Shown: piece after piece, positions 43,013 to 51,713 of the stretch | Numbering within the stretch: the stretch's first letter is position 1 | Layout: every line of letters begins with the position of its first letter | Assembly: GCF_032918005.1 (NCBI RefSeq) | Contig: NZ_CP136628.1 | Coordinates: 5,007,501 to 5,071,500 of the forward strand | Source of the DNA: Bradyrhizobium sp. NDS-1 | GTDB taxonomy: Bacteria; Pseudomonadota; Alphaproteobacteria; Rhizobiales; Xanthobacteraceae | Reading direction: 5' to 3' | DNA length: 64,000 nt | Notes under the pieces: model-generated | The model's input: the letters and a program-made list of their open reading frames with translations, nothing else | Databases searched by the model: none | Told to the model about the DNA's origin: nothing | Made by a program: the position numbers and the translations under genes

Positions 43013-44389
43013 CTAGTTGGAAGTTGGTTGGCGCGACGCCGACGGCGGTCGCAGCGATTGCAGGACCTTGCCTACGTCATCCGCTGCATCGAGCCGCCAG
43101 ACCGCGTCGATGACGCGGTCTGCATCCCAATCGCTTCGGCCAGTCCGTATGCCTTCGCGCAGCTTCTCTTCGATGTCGCGATCCGACAACGGTGCAGCCT
43201 GACTGCCGCGCGGCGACGTCACCGTTTCAGTGAGCGCCTCGCCAGACGACAAGCGCAACGTGACGCGCGCAGCTCCATCTGGCATCCGCGTATCGAGCTC
43301 CGCCCTCACCTTCTGCCGCAGTTGCGCGATATCGGGCCGGACCACCGTCTCGCGGGCAAATTCAGCGATCCCGGCCCTGCCGAGCAGCAAGCCGCACGCG
43401 ACACAATGATGGATACTGACGCGCGCATCGCGCTCGTTGTTGACGGGGCGATCGCCGCGGGCAAGCAGCAGCGCCGAGCCCTGAACCGTCACGGCGTCAA
43501 TCTGGTCGAACTGCCGACCGATCTGCTCCCGCAATTTCAGACAGGCATCGATGACCGCATGGAAGACGATGCCGGCGGGATAAGGCTTGTAGGTGTTTCT
43601 TGCTATCTCCCAGGTCTTGCCGAGACCATCAAGCAGACGAGCAATATCCGGCTCATCCCCCATAGTGCGCGCCCACCCGAGCGGACCTTCAATCGCGCGC
43701 GGGGCCGCCTCATAACCCTGCTGCGCCAGCAATGCAGCGAACAGTCCGTTACGCGCTGCGTTGCCGACGCTGACGTTCTTGGCGGCACTGGGCAGGTTCT
43801 CGACATTGCCCGCGGACTGGCTCGCCGCGAGCCCGATGGCGTTCGCAATCCCCTCTGCTCGCAGGCCCAGCAGTTTTGCACAAGCCGCCGCGGCGCCAAA
43901 GATCCCGCAGGTCGAGGTGATGTGCCAGCCGCGCGCATAGTGGCGCGGCGACACCGCATTGCCGATCCGGCACTCGATGTCCACTCCGAGGATGAACGCC
44001 GTGAGCACCTCGCGTCCCGACAGCCTGCGCGTCTCCGCGAGCGCCATGACGGGAGCTGCGACCGGCGCTGCTGGATGAATGATCGTCTCGGGATGCGTAT
44101 CGTCGAAGTCGAGCAGGTTGGCCGAGATGGCGTTGAGGAACGATGCGCACATCGCGTCCATCTGCCGTGAATGGCCGATGACCGTTGCGGTCGCCGCGCC
44201 GCTGAACGGCGACAAGGTTCGCATCGCCGCCATCACGACGGGATCGCGTGCGGAGCCGAGTGCCGTCGCAAAGAAATTGAGGATCGAGCGCCGCGCTTCG
44301 ATGCTCTGCGCCCCCACGTCCGCCCATGACGCGGCCGCAACGACATCGGCGAGGGTCTTGCTCACGCTTGGAATTCGGTCTTGCGGCAC
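43013..44389 (-). CDS. MmgE/PrpD family protein (first paralogue)
   Basis: This protein of about 458 residues has the all-helical MmgE/PrpD pattern: LLDFDDTHPETIIHPAAPVAAP, FILGVDIECRIGNAV, YARGWHITSTCGIFGAAAAC, GLAASQSAGN and YKPYPAGIVFHAVIDACL. Known members include 2-methylcitrate dehydratase, cis-aconitate decarboxylase and iminodisuccinate epimerase; the exact reaction is open. I choose GTG 44389 (AGGAAG nine bases upstream) because the frame start at 44479 would lie upstream of the inferred transcription start and inside the operator; GTG 44365 is another option. It is the first gene of the minus-strand catabolic group. Confidence 0.8.
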   Translation of the reverse strand: MPQDRIPSVSKTLADVVAAASWADVGAQSIEARRSILNFFATALGSARDPVVMAAMRTLSPFSGAATATVIGHSRQMDAMCASFLNAISANLLDFDDTHPETIIHPAAPVAAPVMALAETRRLSGREVLTAFILGVDIECRIGNAVSPRHYARGWHITSTCGIFGAAAACAKLLGLRAEGIANAIGLAASQSAGNVENLPSAAKNVSVGNAARNGLFAALLAQQGYEAAPRAIEGPLGWARTMGDEPDIARLLDGLGKTWEIARNTYKPYPAGIVFHAVIDACLKLREQIGRQFDQIDAVTVQGSALLLARGDRPVNNERDARVSIHHCVACGLLLGRAGIAEFARETVVRPDIAQLRQKVRAELDTRMPDGAARVTLRLSSGEALTETVTSPRGSQAAPLSDRDIEEKLREGIRTGRSDWDADRVIDAVWRLDAADDVGKVLQSLRPPSASRQPTSN

Positions 44390-44451
44390 GCCGGGCGTCT
44401 TCCTCGTTTTCTCGGACCATAAGACGATCCGCGGCAAACTGTCGACTCCAA

Positions 44452-44488
44452 ATGTTATGCTTGACAGCTTGTCTGACAATCATAACAA
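44452..44488. promoter_or_regulatory. Overlapping divergent promoters with a GntR-type palindromic operator
   Basis: The perfect palindrome TTGTCTGACAA (44469-44479) matches operators of the GntR/FadR-FCD regulators. It sits between sigma70-like boxes in both directions. Plus strand: TTGACA 44461-44466, 16 bases, TAACAA 44483-44488. Minus strand: TTGTCA (44479-44474), 16 bases, TAACAT (44457-44452). A bound dimer would block both promoters. The FCD-type GntR gene at 54925 in the same module is the natural candidate. The boxes are clear in sequence; the binding partner is inferred. Confidence 0.7.
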
Positions 44489-44610
44489 TCCGGCCGCTGG
44501 CGCGGGATCCCCGCCGCCGCAACGACGGCGGTCGTCCAGACCAGCTGGCGAAGGTAACGACAAGATCAAGACGGCGCGCCCATCATGGACCGCGCAACAG
44601 GGAGTGGACG

Positions 44611-45504
44611 ATGGCGGGAGAGACGCTCGGCGTGATCGGAACGGGTCGCATGGGCGGCCCCATGGCGGGGCGATTGATGGACGCGGGCTATTCGCTCGTC
44701 GTCTACGACACGCAAGCTGACGCGACGCAGCCGTTGGTCAAGCGCGGCGCTCTCCTTGGCAACTCGCCGGCGGACGTCGCCTCCCGCGCCGACATCGTGC
44801 TCGCAAGCCTGCCGACGCCTGACATCGTTAAGGCCGTCACGCTCGGCCAGGACGGCATCAGCAGCGGCAACCGCGCGAAGATCGTGATCGACCTGTCGAC
44901 CTCGGGCCCTGGCGCGGCGAAGCTCGTTGCGGAGGGCCTCAAAGCCAAAGGCATGACACTGGTCGATGCCCCGGTCAGCGGCGGCATCAAGGGCGCGGTC
45001 AACGGCACCCTTGCCGTGATGGTGTCGTGCCCGCAGCCGACCTACGAGACCGTGCAGCCGATCCTGAAGAACTTCGGCAAGCTGTTCTACACCGGCGACA
45101 AGCCCGGCGTGGCGCAGACGGCCAAGCTCGCCAACAATCTGATGGCGGCGGCGGCGCTGGTGATCACCTCGGAAGCAGTCGCCATGGGCGTCAAGGGCGG
45201 CGTCAATGCCAAGGTGCTGATCGACATCATCAACGCCAGCAGCGGCCGCAACAGCGCTTCCGAGGACAAATTCCCCCGCTCGGTGCTGCCCGGCACCTTC
45301 GATTTCGGCTTCGCCACCGGTCTTTCCTACAAGGACGTCCGTCTCTGCGTAGACGAGGCCGAAGCCATGGGCGTGCCGATGGTCTGCGGCGCGGTCGTGC
45401 GGCAGATGCTGGCAATCACCAACGCCAAATACGGTCCATCATCCGATTTCACCTCGATCGCAAAGGTGCTCGAGGAGTGGGCCGGGGTCGAGATGCGCGG
45501 CTGA
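44611..45504 (+). CDS. NAD(P)-dependent beta-hydroxyacid dehydrogenase (3-hydroxyisobutyrate dehydrogenase family)
   Basis: This 297-residue protein has LGVIGTGRMGGPMAGRLMDAGY at its start, the substrate-binding loop DAPVSGGIKGAVNGTLAVMV, and the catalytic lysine in AKLANNLMAAAAL. Family members oxidise 3-hydroxyisobutyrate, 2-(hydroxymethyl)glutarate or reduce tartronate semialdehyde. ATG 44611 is preceded by GGGAG; it begins the plus-strand catabolic operon, about 115 bases after the putative transcription start. The substrate is unknown. Confidence 0.85.
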   Translation: MAGETLGVIGTGRMGGPMAGRLMDAGYSLVVYDTQADATQPLVKRGALLGNSPADVASRADIVLASLPTPDIVKAVTLGQDGISSGNRAKIVIDLSTSGPGAAKLVAEGLKAKGMTLVDAPVSGGIKGAVNGTLAVMVSCPQPTYETVQPILKNFGKLFYTGDKPGVAQTAKLANNLMAAAALVITSEAVAMGVKGGVNAKVLIDIINASSGRNSASEDKFPRSVLPGTFDFGFATGLSYKDVRLCVDEAEAMGVPMVCGAVVRQMLAITNAKYGPSSDFTSIAKVLEEWAGVEMRG

Positions 45505-45534
45505 GCGCGAGAGCTTTTGGGAGCACCATTTGCG

Positions 45535-46929
45535 ATGACGAACGGCTCGACCGGATCCGGCAAGCTATCGCTCACGCGCCAGATGGCGCGGAGCGCACTT
45601 GCTGTCGATCTCGGCGATTTCGGGCCCGACGTCGTTGCGAAGGCAAAGCTCTGCCTGCTCGACTTCCTCTCCTGCGCCTTCGAGGCCTCCCAGCATCCCT
45701 GGAGCCGCCAGGCCGTTGCGATCGCACAAGGTGGCGGCGGAGCAACGATCATCGGAACGTCGCAACTCTCTTCGCCGGCCGATGCCGCCTTCGCCAATGC
45801 CGTGATGGGGCACGGCCTGGTGCGCGAAGACATGCACGCGGCCAGCATCGCGCACCACGGCGTCGTGATCTGGCCGACGCTGCTCGCGCTGTCCGAACAA
45901 TCGCCGCTGGACGGCGCGAAGCTGCTGACGGCCGCCATCATCGGCTACGAGACCGGAGCACGGATAGGCCGTGCGTTGCTGACCTCCGATCTCGCTCGCC
46001 TCTACCGTCCGACCGGCCTTGTGACCCCCTTGGGCGCGGCGCTCGCCGGAAGCTTTGCGATCGGCCTGTCCGAGGACGCAGCGACCAGTGCCGTTGCGAT
46101 CGCCGCCAATACGTCTAGCGGGTTGAACGAGTGGCCGCATGCCGGCGGCTCCGACATGTATTTCCATCCGGGTTTTGCCGCGAGCAACGCGATCAAGGCG
46201 ATCGGTCTGGCCGCGGCCGGCGCCTTCGGCTCCGAAACGATCCTGGAAGGCGAGGCCGGCCTCTTCGTCGCATATCGTCGCCAGGCCGCGCCGGACAGCA
46301 TCGCGATCTTTCCTGACGGAGAGTGTGAGATCCTGGCGGTGTACAACAAGCCGGTGCCGGCCTGCAATTTCGCGCAGACCGCAGCTCAAGCCGCGCTCCG
46401 CGTCTCGCACGAGCTCGCCGGCACCGATGAGATCGAGCGCGTCGTCATTCGCGCACCCGATGCTGCGGTTCGCTATCCCGGCTGCGATTCCCTGGGACCC
46501 TATCGCAATGCGCTCCAGGCCAAGATGAGCATTCCCTTCAGCGTCGCGGCGACGCTGGCGCGCGGCGAGATCGAGGAACAGAATTATGCCGAGCTCAATG
46601 ATGTCGACATCATTCGCCTGGTCGCGATCACGGATCTAGAGGCCGATACCGACTTCACCGCCGCCTTCCCCGCCAAGCAGGGTGCGGAGGTGACCGTATT
46701 TCTGCGCGGCGGCCGGACCATCCGGCACGCGCTGCCCGACGTCATCGCCGCCACGCCTGCCGACATTCGCACGCGCTTCCGCGCCGCCGCTCACGGCGTC
46801 CTCGGCGAGGACCGTGCGCAGCGGTTGGAGCAGCTCATCGAGAACAGCGAACGGCTCGGCAATGCCGGCGACATCGCAGCGCAATGCCGCCTGGACACGG
46901 CGGAACGGGTCTTACGATCGGCATCATAA
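45535..46929 (+). CDS. MmgE/PrpD family protein (second paralogue)
   Basis: This 464-residue protein has MmgE/PrpD features: LLDFLSCAFEASQHPWSRQA, VMGHGLVREDMHAASIAHHG, AAIIGYETGARIG, NEWPHAGGSDMYFHPGFAASN and NKPVPACNFAQTAAQAALR. It is only distantly similar to the 43013 protein and differs at the metal/substrate segment (HGLVREDMH instead of LDFDDTH), so the two probably catalyse different steps. GGGAG lies 11 bases before ATG 45535. It lies 30 bases after the dehydrogenase stop, in one operon. Confidence 0.82.
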   Translation: MTNGSTGSGKLSLTRQMARSALAVDLGDFGPDVVAKAKLCLLDFLSCAFEASQHPWSRQAVAIAQGGGGATIIGTSQLSSPADAAFANAVMGHGLVREDMHAASIAHHGVVIWPTLLALSEQSPLDGAKLLTAAIIGYETGARIGRALLTSDLARLYRPTGLVTPLGAALAGSFAIGLSEDAATSAVAIAANTSSGLNEWPHAGGSDMYFHPGFAASNAIKAIGLAAAGAFGSETILEGEAGLFVAYRRQAAPDSIAIFPDGECEILAVYNKPVPACNFAQTAAQAALRVSHELAGTDEIERVVIRAPDAAVRYPGCDSLGPYRNALQAKMSIPFSVAATLARGEIEEQNYAELNDVDIIRLVAITDLEADTDFTAAFPAKQGAEVTVFLRGGRTIRHALPDVIAATPADIRTRFRAAAHGVLGEDRAQRLEQLIENSERLGNAGDIAAQCRLDTAERVLRSAS

Positions 46930-47009
46930 GAAGTGCCGGAGAGTACGGGGGAAAACATGGTCGATTTCGAGACCTGCTTAAGTTCGTCAGCCATGCGGAG
47001 CCGGGGCTG

Positions 47010-47945
47010 ATGGAGGGATTTCTGCAAGCCCTCGCCGCGGGCGTTCTGATCGGTGCTGTCTACGGCCTGATGTGCGTCGGGCTCGGCCTGATCTTCGGCG
47101 TGATGCGCGTCATCAACTTCGCCCACGGCGATTTCATGATGCTGGGCATGTACACCGCCTTCTATCTGTTCACCGCCGCCGGCGTTCAATCGTTCTTTGG
47201 CAATGCCGTCGGACCGTTCGTCGCCATCCTGCTGGCAGGCCCCGTGCTCGCTGTCTTCGGCTACTTCGTCCACCTGGCATTGATCTCGCACGTCTCAGGC
47301 ACGCGCACAGCATCGCTGGAAGGCGAAGGCCATTACGCCCAGCTCATCCTCACACTCGGGATTGCGCTGATCCTGCAGAACGGCGGCCTCCTCGTGTTCG
47401 GCTCGGTGCTCGCCTCGATCCGCACGCCGCTGTCGAGCACGGCCTGGGAGCTCGGTCCCTTCTTCGACATGAGCATCTTCCTCAACAAGGCCCGCAGCAT
47501 CGACATGATCGTTTCGCTGGTCACGATGATCCTGCTCTCCCTGCTGATCACGCGGACGCGAATCGGCAAGTCGCTGCGCGCGGCGGCCGACAATCCGACC
47601 GCCGCGACCTATATGGGCATCGACGTCGACCGCGCGCACCGCACCGCCTTCGCGCTCGGCTGCGGCATCACGGCGATCGCCGGGGGCCTGCTTGCCACCA
47701 ACTATCCGTTCCACCCGTTCGTCGGGCTCGAATACGTCATCGTCATGTATGCAGGTGTCGTGCTCGGCGGCATGGGCAGCATCATCGGCGCGTTCTGGGG
47801 CGGCATGACCATCGGCCTCGTGCAGCAGATGTCGACGCTGATCCTGCCGACGCAATTGCAGAACGCAGCGATCTTCGCCGTCTTCCTCCTCATCATCTTC
47901 TTCCGTCCGCAAGGCTTCTTCGGACGGATGGTGGAGAGGACGTGA
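47010..47945 (+). CDS. livH: Branched-chain amino acid-type ABC transporter permease, LivH
   Basis: This 311-residue inner-membrane protein has the LivH opening LQALAAGVLIGAVYGLMCVG, LGLIFGVMRVINFAHGDFMM, the EAA-like loop with GKSLRAAADNPTAATYMGID, and VGLEYVIVMYAGVVLGGMGS. It forms the channel with LivM. ATG 47010 is preceded by GGAGCCGGGGCTG. In this module the transporter probably imports the aromatic or carboxylic growth substrate instead of an amino acid, as is common for LivH systems next to catabolic genes. Confidence 0.9.
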   Translation: MEGFLQALAAGVLIGAVYGLMCVGLGLIFGVMRVINFAHGDFMMLGMYTAFYLFTAAGVQSFFGNAVGPFVAILLAGPVLAVFGYFVHLALISHVSGTRTASLEGEGHYAQLILTLGIALILQNGGLLVFGSVLASIRTPLSSTAWELGPFFDMSIFLNKARSIDMIVSLVTMILLSLLITRTRIGKSLRAAADNPTAATYMGIDVDRAHRTAFALGCGITAIAGGLLATNYPFHPFVGLEYVIVMYAGVVLGGMGSIIGAFWGGMTIGLVQQMSTLILPTQLQNAAIFAVFLLIIFFRPQGFFGRMVERT

Positions 47946-47947
47946 CC

Positions 47948-49720
47948 ATGCTCCGGATGCGCTCCTTTCTGCCGCCCCTGCTGTTCACGCTCGCTTATGC
48001 CGCGCTCTCGCTCGGCGTCACTAATTCCTATTACCAGCTGATCCTGACGCTGGTGCCGGTGTGGGCGGTGTTCGGCCTCTCCTGGAACCTGCTCAGCGGT
48101 TATACCGGGCTTGTCTCGTTCGGCCACGCCGCGTTCTTCGGCATCGGCGCCTATGCGACTGCGCTCGGCCAGATCTACTTCGACATCTCCCCCTGGCTGC
48201 TGATCCCGGTCGCCGCCGCGCTCGGCGGCATCGCAGGGCTATTGATCGGCTTTCCGACCTTCCGCCTGCAGGGCCACTATTTCGCCCTGGCGATGCTCGC
48301 CTACCCGCTCGCCATCCTCTACGTGTTCGAGTGGCTCGGCTTCCAGGAGGTTACGCTTCCGATCAAGCGCGATGCACCGATCGCCTACATGCAGTTCTCG
48401 GACCCGCACATCTACACGCTGCTGGGGCTCGCGATCATGCTGGCGACCGTCGTGCTGACGCAAGTGATCGAGCGGTCCCGCTTCGGCATGGCGCTGCTCG
48501 CGATCAAGCAGAACGAGGCCGCCGCCGAGGCGGCCGGCATCAACACGCTCGCCTGGAAGCTGCGTGCAATCACGCTGAGCGGGGCCATCGCCGCCGCCAT
48601 CGGCGGCTTCTATGCCCAGGTGCTGCTGGTCGTCACGCCGCAATCGGTGTTCGGCATGCTGGTGTCGGCGCAAGCGCTCACGGTAGCGATGTTCGGCGGC
48701 GTCGGCACGGTCTGGGGTCCTGTGATCGGCTCGGTGATCCTGATTCCGCTTGCCGAGATCCTGCATGCGGAGGCCGGCGACCGCTTCCCGGGCATTCAGG
48801 GCGTCATCTTCGGCTTCGCCATCGTCTGCGTGATCTTGCTGGCGCCGGAGGGACTGTTCTGGAAGCTGCGCGATCTGCTGCGCAAACGTATCGCGCCCAA
48901 GACCGCTGCGGCCGGTGTTGCCGAAACGGCGGCCGCCAACGTCACGGCACTGAAGCCCGCCCCGCGGCAGCGCGCCGCGGCCGGCGAGGTCATGCTTGAA
49001 GTGAAAAACCTCTCCCGATCTTTCGGCGGCCTCAAAGCCGTGCAGGGCGTCAGCTTCAAGCTGCATCAGAACGAGATCCTCGGCATCATCGGGCCCAATG
49101 GCGCCGGCAAGACCACGCTGTTCAATCTCCTCAACGGCTTCCTGAAACCGAGCGAGGGCGAGGTCTTGATCAGCGGCCGCAACATGTCCGGCCAGCGGCC
49201 GCACGTGATCTGCGAGGCCGGCATCGGACGCACGTTCCAGGTGATGCGGCCGTTCCTGCGCATGTCGATCCTCGACAATGTCGTAATCGGCGCCTATGTG
49301 CGGGCGCGGTCGGACGAGGAGGCACGCAAGCTCGCTGCCGACGCGGTCGCTCGGGTCGGTCTCTCTGCGGTTGCCGATCGCGTGGCCGGCGAGCTTTCGA
49401 CCAAGGAGCTGCGGCTGATGGAGCTGGCCCGCGCGATTGCCGGCCAGCCGCGCATCCTGCTGCTCGACGAGACGCTCGCAGGCCTCGGCCACGGCGAGGC
49501 CGACGAGGTCGTCGCAGTGATCCAGCAGCTGGCGCGCGACGGAACGACCATCGCGATCATCGAGCACACGATGCAGGCGATGGTCCGCCTGGTCGACAGG
49601 TTCGTCGTGCTCGACCACGGCGCCGTCATCACCGAAGGCCTGCCGGAGGTGGTGACGCGCGACAACCGGGTGATCGAGGCCTATCTCGGCAAGAAGTGGG
49701 TGGGCCATGCTGCGAATTGA
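47948..49720 (+). CDS. LivM-LivG fusion: ABC permease joined to ATP-binding domain
   Basis: This is a 590-residue protein. Residues 1-315 form a LivM permease (LVPVWAVFGLSWNLLSGYTG, GHAAFFGIGAYATAL, FGMALLAIKQNEAAAEAAGI). After an Ala-rich linker, residues 348-590 form a LivG ATPase: Walker A GPNGAGKTTLFNLLNG near 381, a signature region reading ELSTKELRLMELARA instead of LSxGQ, Walker B ILLLDETLAGLG and switch His in IIEHTMQAM. Fusions of this kind exist, and the degenerate signature is seen in related LivG proteins from catabolic operons. ATG 47948 follows the LivH stop by two bases. The stop overlaps livF. Confidence 0.9.
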   Translation: MLRMRSFLPPLLFTLAYAALSLGVTNSYYQLILTLVPVWAVFGLSWNLLSGYTGLVSFGHAAFFGIGAYATALGQIYFDISPWLLIPVAAALGGIAGLLIGFPTFRLQGHYFALAMLAYPLAILYVFEWLGFQEVTLPIKRDAPIAYMQFSDPHIYTLLGLAIMLATVVLTQVIERSRFGMALLAIKQNEAAAEAAGINTLAWKLRAITLSGAIAAAIGGFYAQVLLVVTPQSVFGMLVSAQALTVAMFGGVGTVWGPVIGSVILIPLAEILHAEAGDRFPGIQGVIFGFAIVCVILLAPEGLFWKLRDLLRKRIAPKTAAAGVAETAAANVTALKPAPRQRAAAGEVMLEVKNLSRSFGGLKAVQGVSFKLHQNEILGIIGPNGAGKTTLFNLLNGFLKPSEGEVLISGRNMSGQRPHVICEAGIGRTFQVMRPFLRMSILDNVVIGAYVRARSDEEARKLAADAVARVGLSAVADRVAGELSTKELRLMELARAIAGQPRILLLDETLAGLGHGEADEVVAVIQQLARDGTTIAIIEHTMQAMVRLVDRFVVLDHGAVITEGLPEVVTRDNRVIEAYLGKKWVGHAAN

Positions 49721-50414
49721 GGGATTGAGCGCGGGCTATTCGGCCAAGCCCGTCCTGAACGACATCTCGATCAATGTTGGCGCCGGCCAGTTCGTCGCGA
49801 TCGTTGGGCCAAACGGCGCCGGCAAGACCACGCTTTTCAAGACCATCTCCGGCATCGTCAAGCCGAGCGGCGGGGCGATCACCTTCGACGGCGTCGACCT
49901 GCTCGCCGTGCCACCGCCGCAGCGCGCTCATCTCGGCATCGCCCACGTTCCCGAGGGCCGCCAGGTTTTCCCGTCTCTCACCGTGATGGAGAACCTGGAA
50001 ATGGGCGCGATGACGGAGAGCGGCCGGCGCGACTGGCAGAGCAACATCGAGCGCATCTTCGAATGGCTGCCGGTGCTGAAGGAACGCCGCAACCAGTTCG
50101 CGGGCACGATGTCCGGTGGCCAGCAGCAGATGCTTGCGATCGGTCGCGGCCTCGCCTCCTCGCCGAAGCTGTTGATGCTCGACGAGCCCTCGATGGGGCT
50201 GGCGCCTTCGACCGCGGACTTCATCTTCGAGCGCCTGATCGATATTCGCCGGCAGTCCGGCCTGACCATGCTGCTGGTCGAGCAGCGCGTCGCCGAAGCT
50301 CTGGAATCCGCGGACCACGGCTACGTCCTCGAAGCGGGACACGTCGTGCTCGAGGGCAACAACGACACGCTGCGCGCCGACGATCGCGTGCGCAAGGCCT
50401 ATCTCGGCATGTGA
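49707..50414 (+). CDS. livF: Branched-chain amino acid-type ABC transporter ATP-binding protein, LivF
   Basis: This 235-residue ATPase has Walker A GPNGAGKTTLFKTISG, Q-loop region GIAHVPEGRQVFPSLTVMEN, signature MSGGQQQMLAIGRGLA, Walker B LLMLDEPSMGLAP and the C-terminal YVLEAGHVVLEG. Here the signature is canonical, unlike that of its LivG-type partner, so the heterodimer has one degenerate signature. It overlaps the fusion gene by 14 bases. Confidence 0.93.
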   Translation: MLRIEGLSAGYSAKPVLNDISINVGAGQFVAIVGPNGAGKTTLFKTISGIVKPSGGAITFDGVDLLAVPPPQRAHLGIAHVPEGRQVFPSLTVMENLEMGAMTESGRRDWQSNIERIFEWLPVLKERRNQFAGTMSGGQQQMLAIGRGLASSPKLLMLDEPSMGLAPSTADFIFERLIDIRRQSGLTMLLVEQRVAEALESADHGYVLEAGHVVLEGNNDTLRADDRVRKAYLGM

Positions 50415-50445
50415 CGACAAGAACAAAGACAAGGGAGAGAACATA

Positions 50446-51681
50446 ATGAACAAGACGTCAAAGGGGCTCTCGCGCCGAACCGTGCTGTCCGGCGCTGCCG
50501 CCGTGGGCCTCGCCGGCGTGGCGCGCGCGCAGTCGCCGGCCGAGATCAAAGTCGGGCTGATCGTGCCGCTGTCGGGCATCTACACCCGTCCCGGCCAGGT
50601 GATGAAGATGGGCGCCGAGATGGGCATCGAGCACATCAACGCGCAGGGCGGCGTCAAGGCGCTCGGCGGCGCCAAGCTCAAGCTGGTCGTGATCGACTGC
50701 GGCGATACCACCGAGAAGGCCAAGAACGCGGCGCAGCGTATGGTGGCGCAGGAACCTGACCTTGTTGCCGCGACCGGCTCGTATCTATCATCCTTCACGC
50801 TGGCGGTGACCGAGGTGACCGAGCGTGCCGAGCTGCCCGTGCTGACGCTGTCCTATTCGGACCTTCTGACCGACCGCGGCTTCAAATACATCTTCCAAAC
50901 TGCGGCGACCGCAAGCCGTCAGTCCGAGCTCGGCCTGCCGACGCTGATGAAGCTGGCCGAGAACGCCTCCGGCAAGAAGCCGAAGACGGTGGCGATGCTG
51001 ATGGACAACACCGCGACGTCAGTTGCCACCGCGAAGGCGCTGAAGGAAAGACTGTTCGCGCAGGAAGGGCTCCAGCTCGTCGTTGAGGAAGTCTGGACCC
51101 CTCCGCTGTCGGACGCGACGCCGTTGATTCAGAAGGTTCGCTCGGCCAAGCCCGATCTGCTGCTGTTCATGCCGAACGCGGTGTCCGACGCCAAGCTCGG
51201 CCTCGAGAAGATCAGCGAGTTCGGGCTCGGCCAGGGCAAGATCCCGACCGTGTCCTTCAGCATCACCATCGCCGAGCCGGATATGCTCCAGAGCGTCAGC
51301 CCGGAGACCGTGCAAGGCATCATGACCATCGTCGCCAATTGGGGCTCGAAGGGTCACGAGGCGCTGATCGCCGAACTGAAGACCAAATACAAGGAGCCCT
51401 GGATGACGCAGAACGTCATCTCGACCTACGGCGACATGTGGCTGATGAAGGAAGCCTTGGAGAAGGCCGGCAAGGCCGACCGCAATTCGGTCGCGCAGGC
51501 CTTCCGCACCATGGATGCCGGCCCGTCGAAATATTATCCGGGCGGCCAGCTCAAATTCGACGAGAAAGGTCGCAGGGTCGGCGCCGGCGTCGTCATCGTG
51601 CAATGGCAATCGGGCGTGCCGGTCACCGTCTATCCGCCCGAGCTGGCGCAGGCGCAGCCGTTCTGGCCGAAGAAATCATAG
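50446..51681 (+). CDS. LivK-like periplasmic substrate-binding protein (first of tandem pair)
   Basis: This 411-residue type I periplasmic-binding-fold protein has an N-terminal export signal with a twin-arginine (LSRRTVLSGAAAVGLAGVARAQ in part), so it may use the Tat route. IKVGLIVPLSGIYTRPGQ and GVKALGGAKLKLVVIDCGDT are typical of the Peripla_BP_6 group serving aromatic and dicarboxylic acids. It lies 31 bases after livF. A close copy is encoded next. The ligand cannot be read. Confidence 0.9.
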   Translation: MNKTSKGLSRRTVLSGAAAVGLAGVARAQSPAEIKVGLIVPLSGIYTRPGQVMKMGAEMGIEHINAQGGVKALGGAKLKLVVIDCGDTTEKAKNAAQRMVAQEPDLVAATGSYLSSFTLAVTEVTERAELPVLTLSYSDLLTDRGFKYIFQTAATASRQSELGLPTLMKLAENASGKKPKTVAMLMDNTATSVATAKALKERLFAQEGLQLVVEEVWTPPLSDATPLIQKVRSAKPDLLLFMPNAVSDAKLGLEKISEFGLGQGKIPTVSFSITIAEPDMLQSVSPETVQGIMTIVANWGSKGHEALIAELKTKYKEPWMTQNVISTYGDMWLMKEALEKAGKADRNSVAQAFRTMDAGPSKYYPGGQLKFDEKGRRVGAGVVIVQWQSGVPVTVYPPELAQAQPFWPKKS

Positions 51682-51713
51682 AACAACGCGCGATTTCAGG
51701 GAGGAAAATTGTC

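Noticed and set aside
43749..44522. Minus-strand frame overlapping the MmgE/PrpD start region
   Set aside because: Arginine-rich shadow in another frame; the MmgE/PrpD frame has family motifs.
47072..47947. Upstream extension of the LivM-LivG frame through the livH gene
   Set aside because: The extension is an arginine/histidine-rich shadow; homology starts at ATG 47948, two bases after the livH stop.
51339..51713. Upstream extension of the second binding-protein gene
   Set aside because: It lies inside the first binding-protein gene in another frame; the Tat-type signal begins at ATG 51714 with a strong ribosome site.
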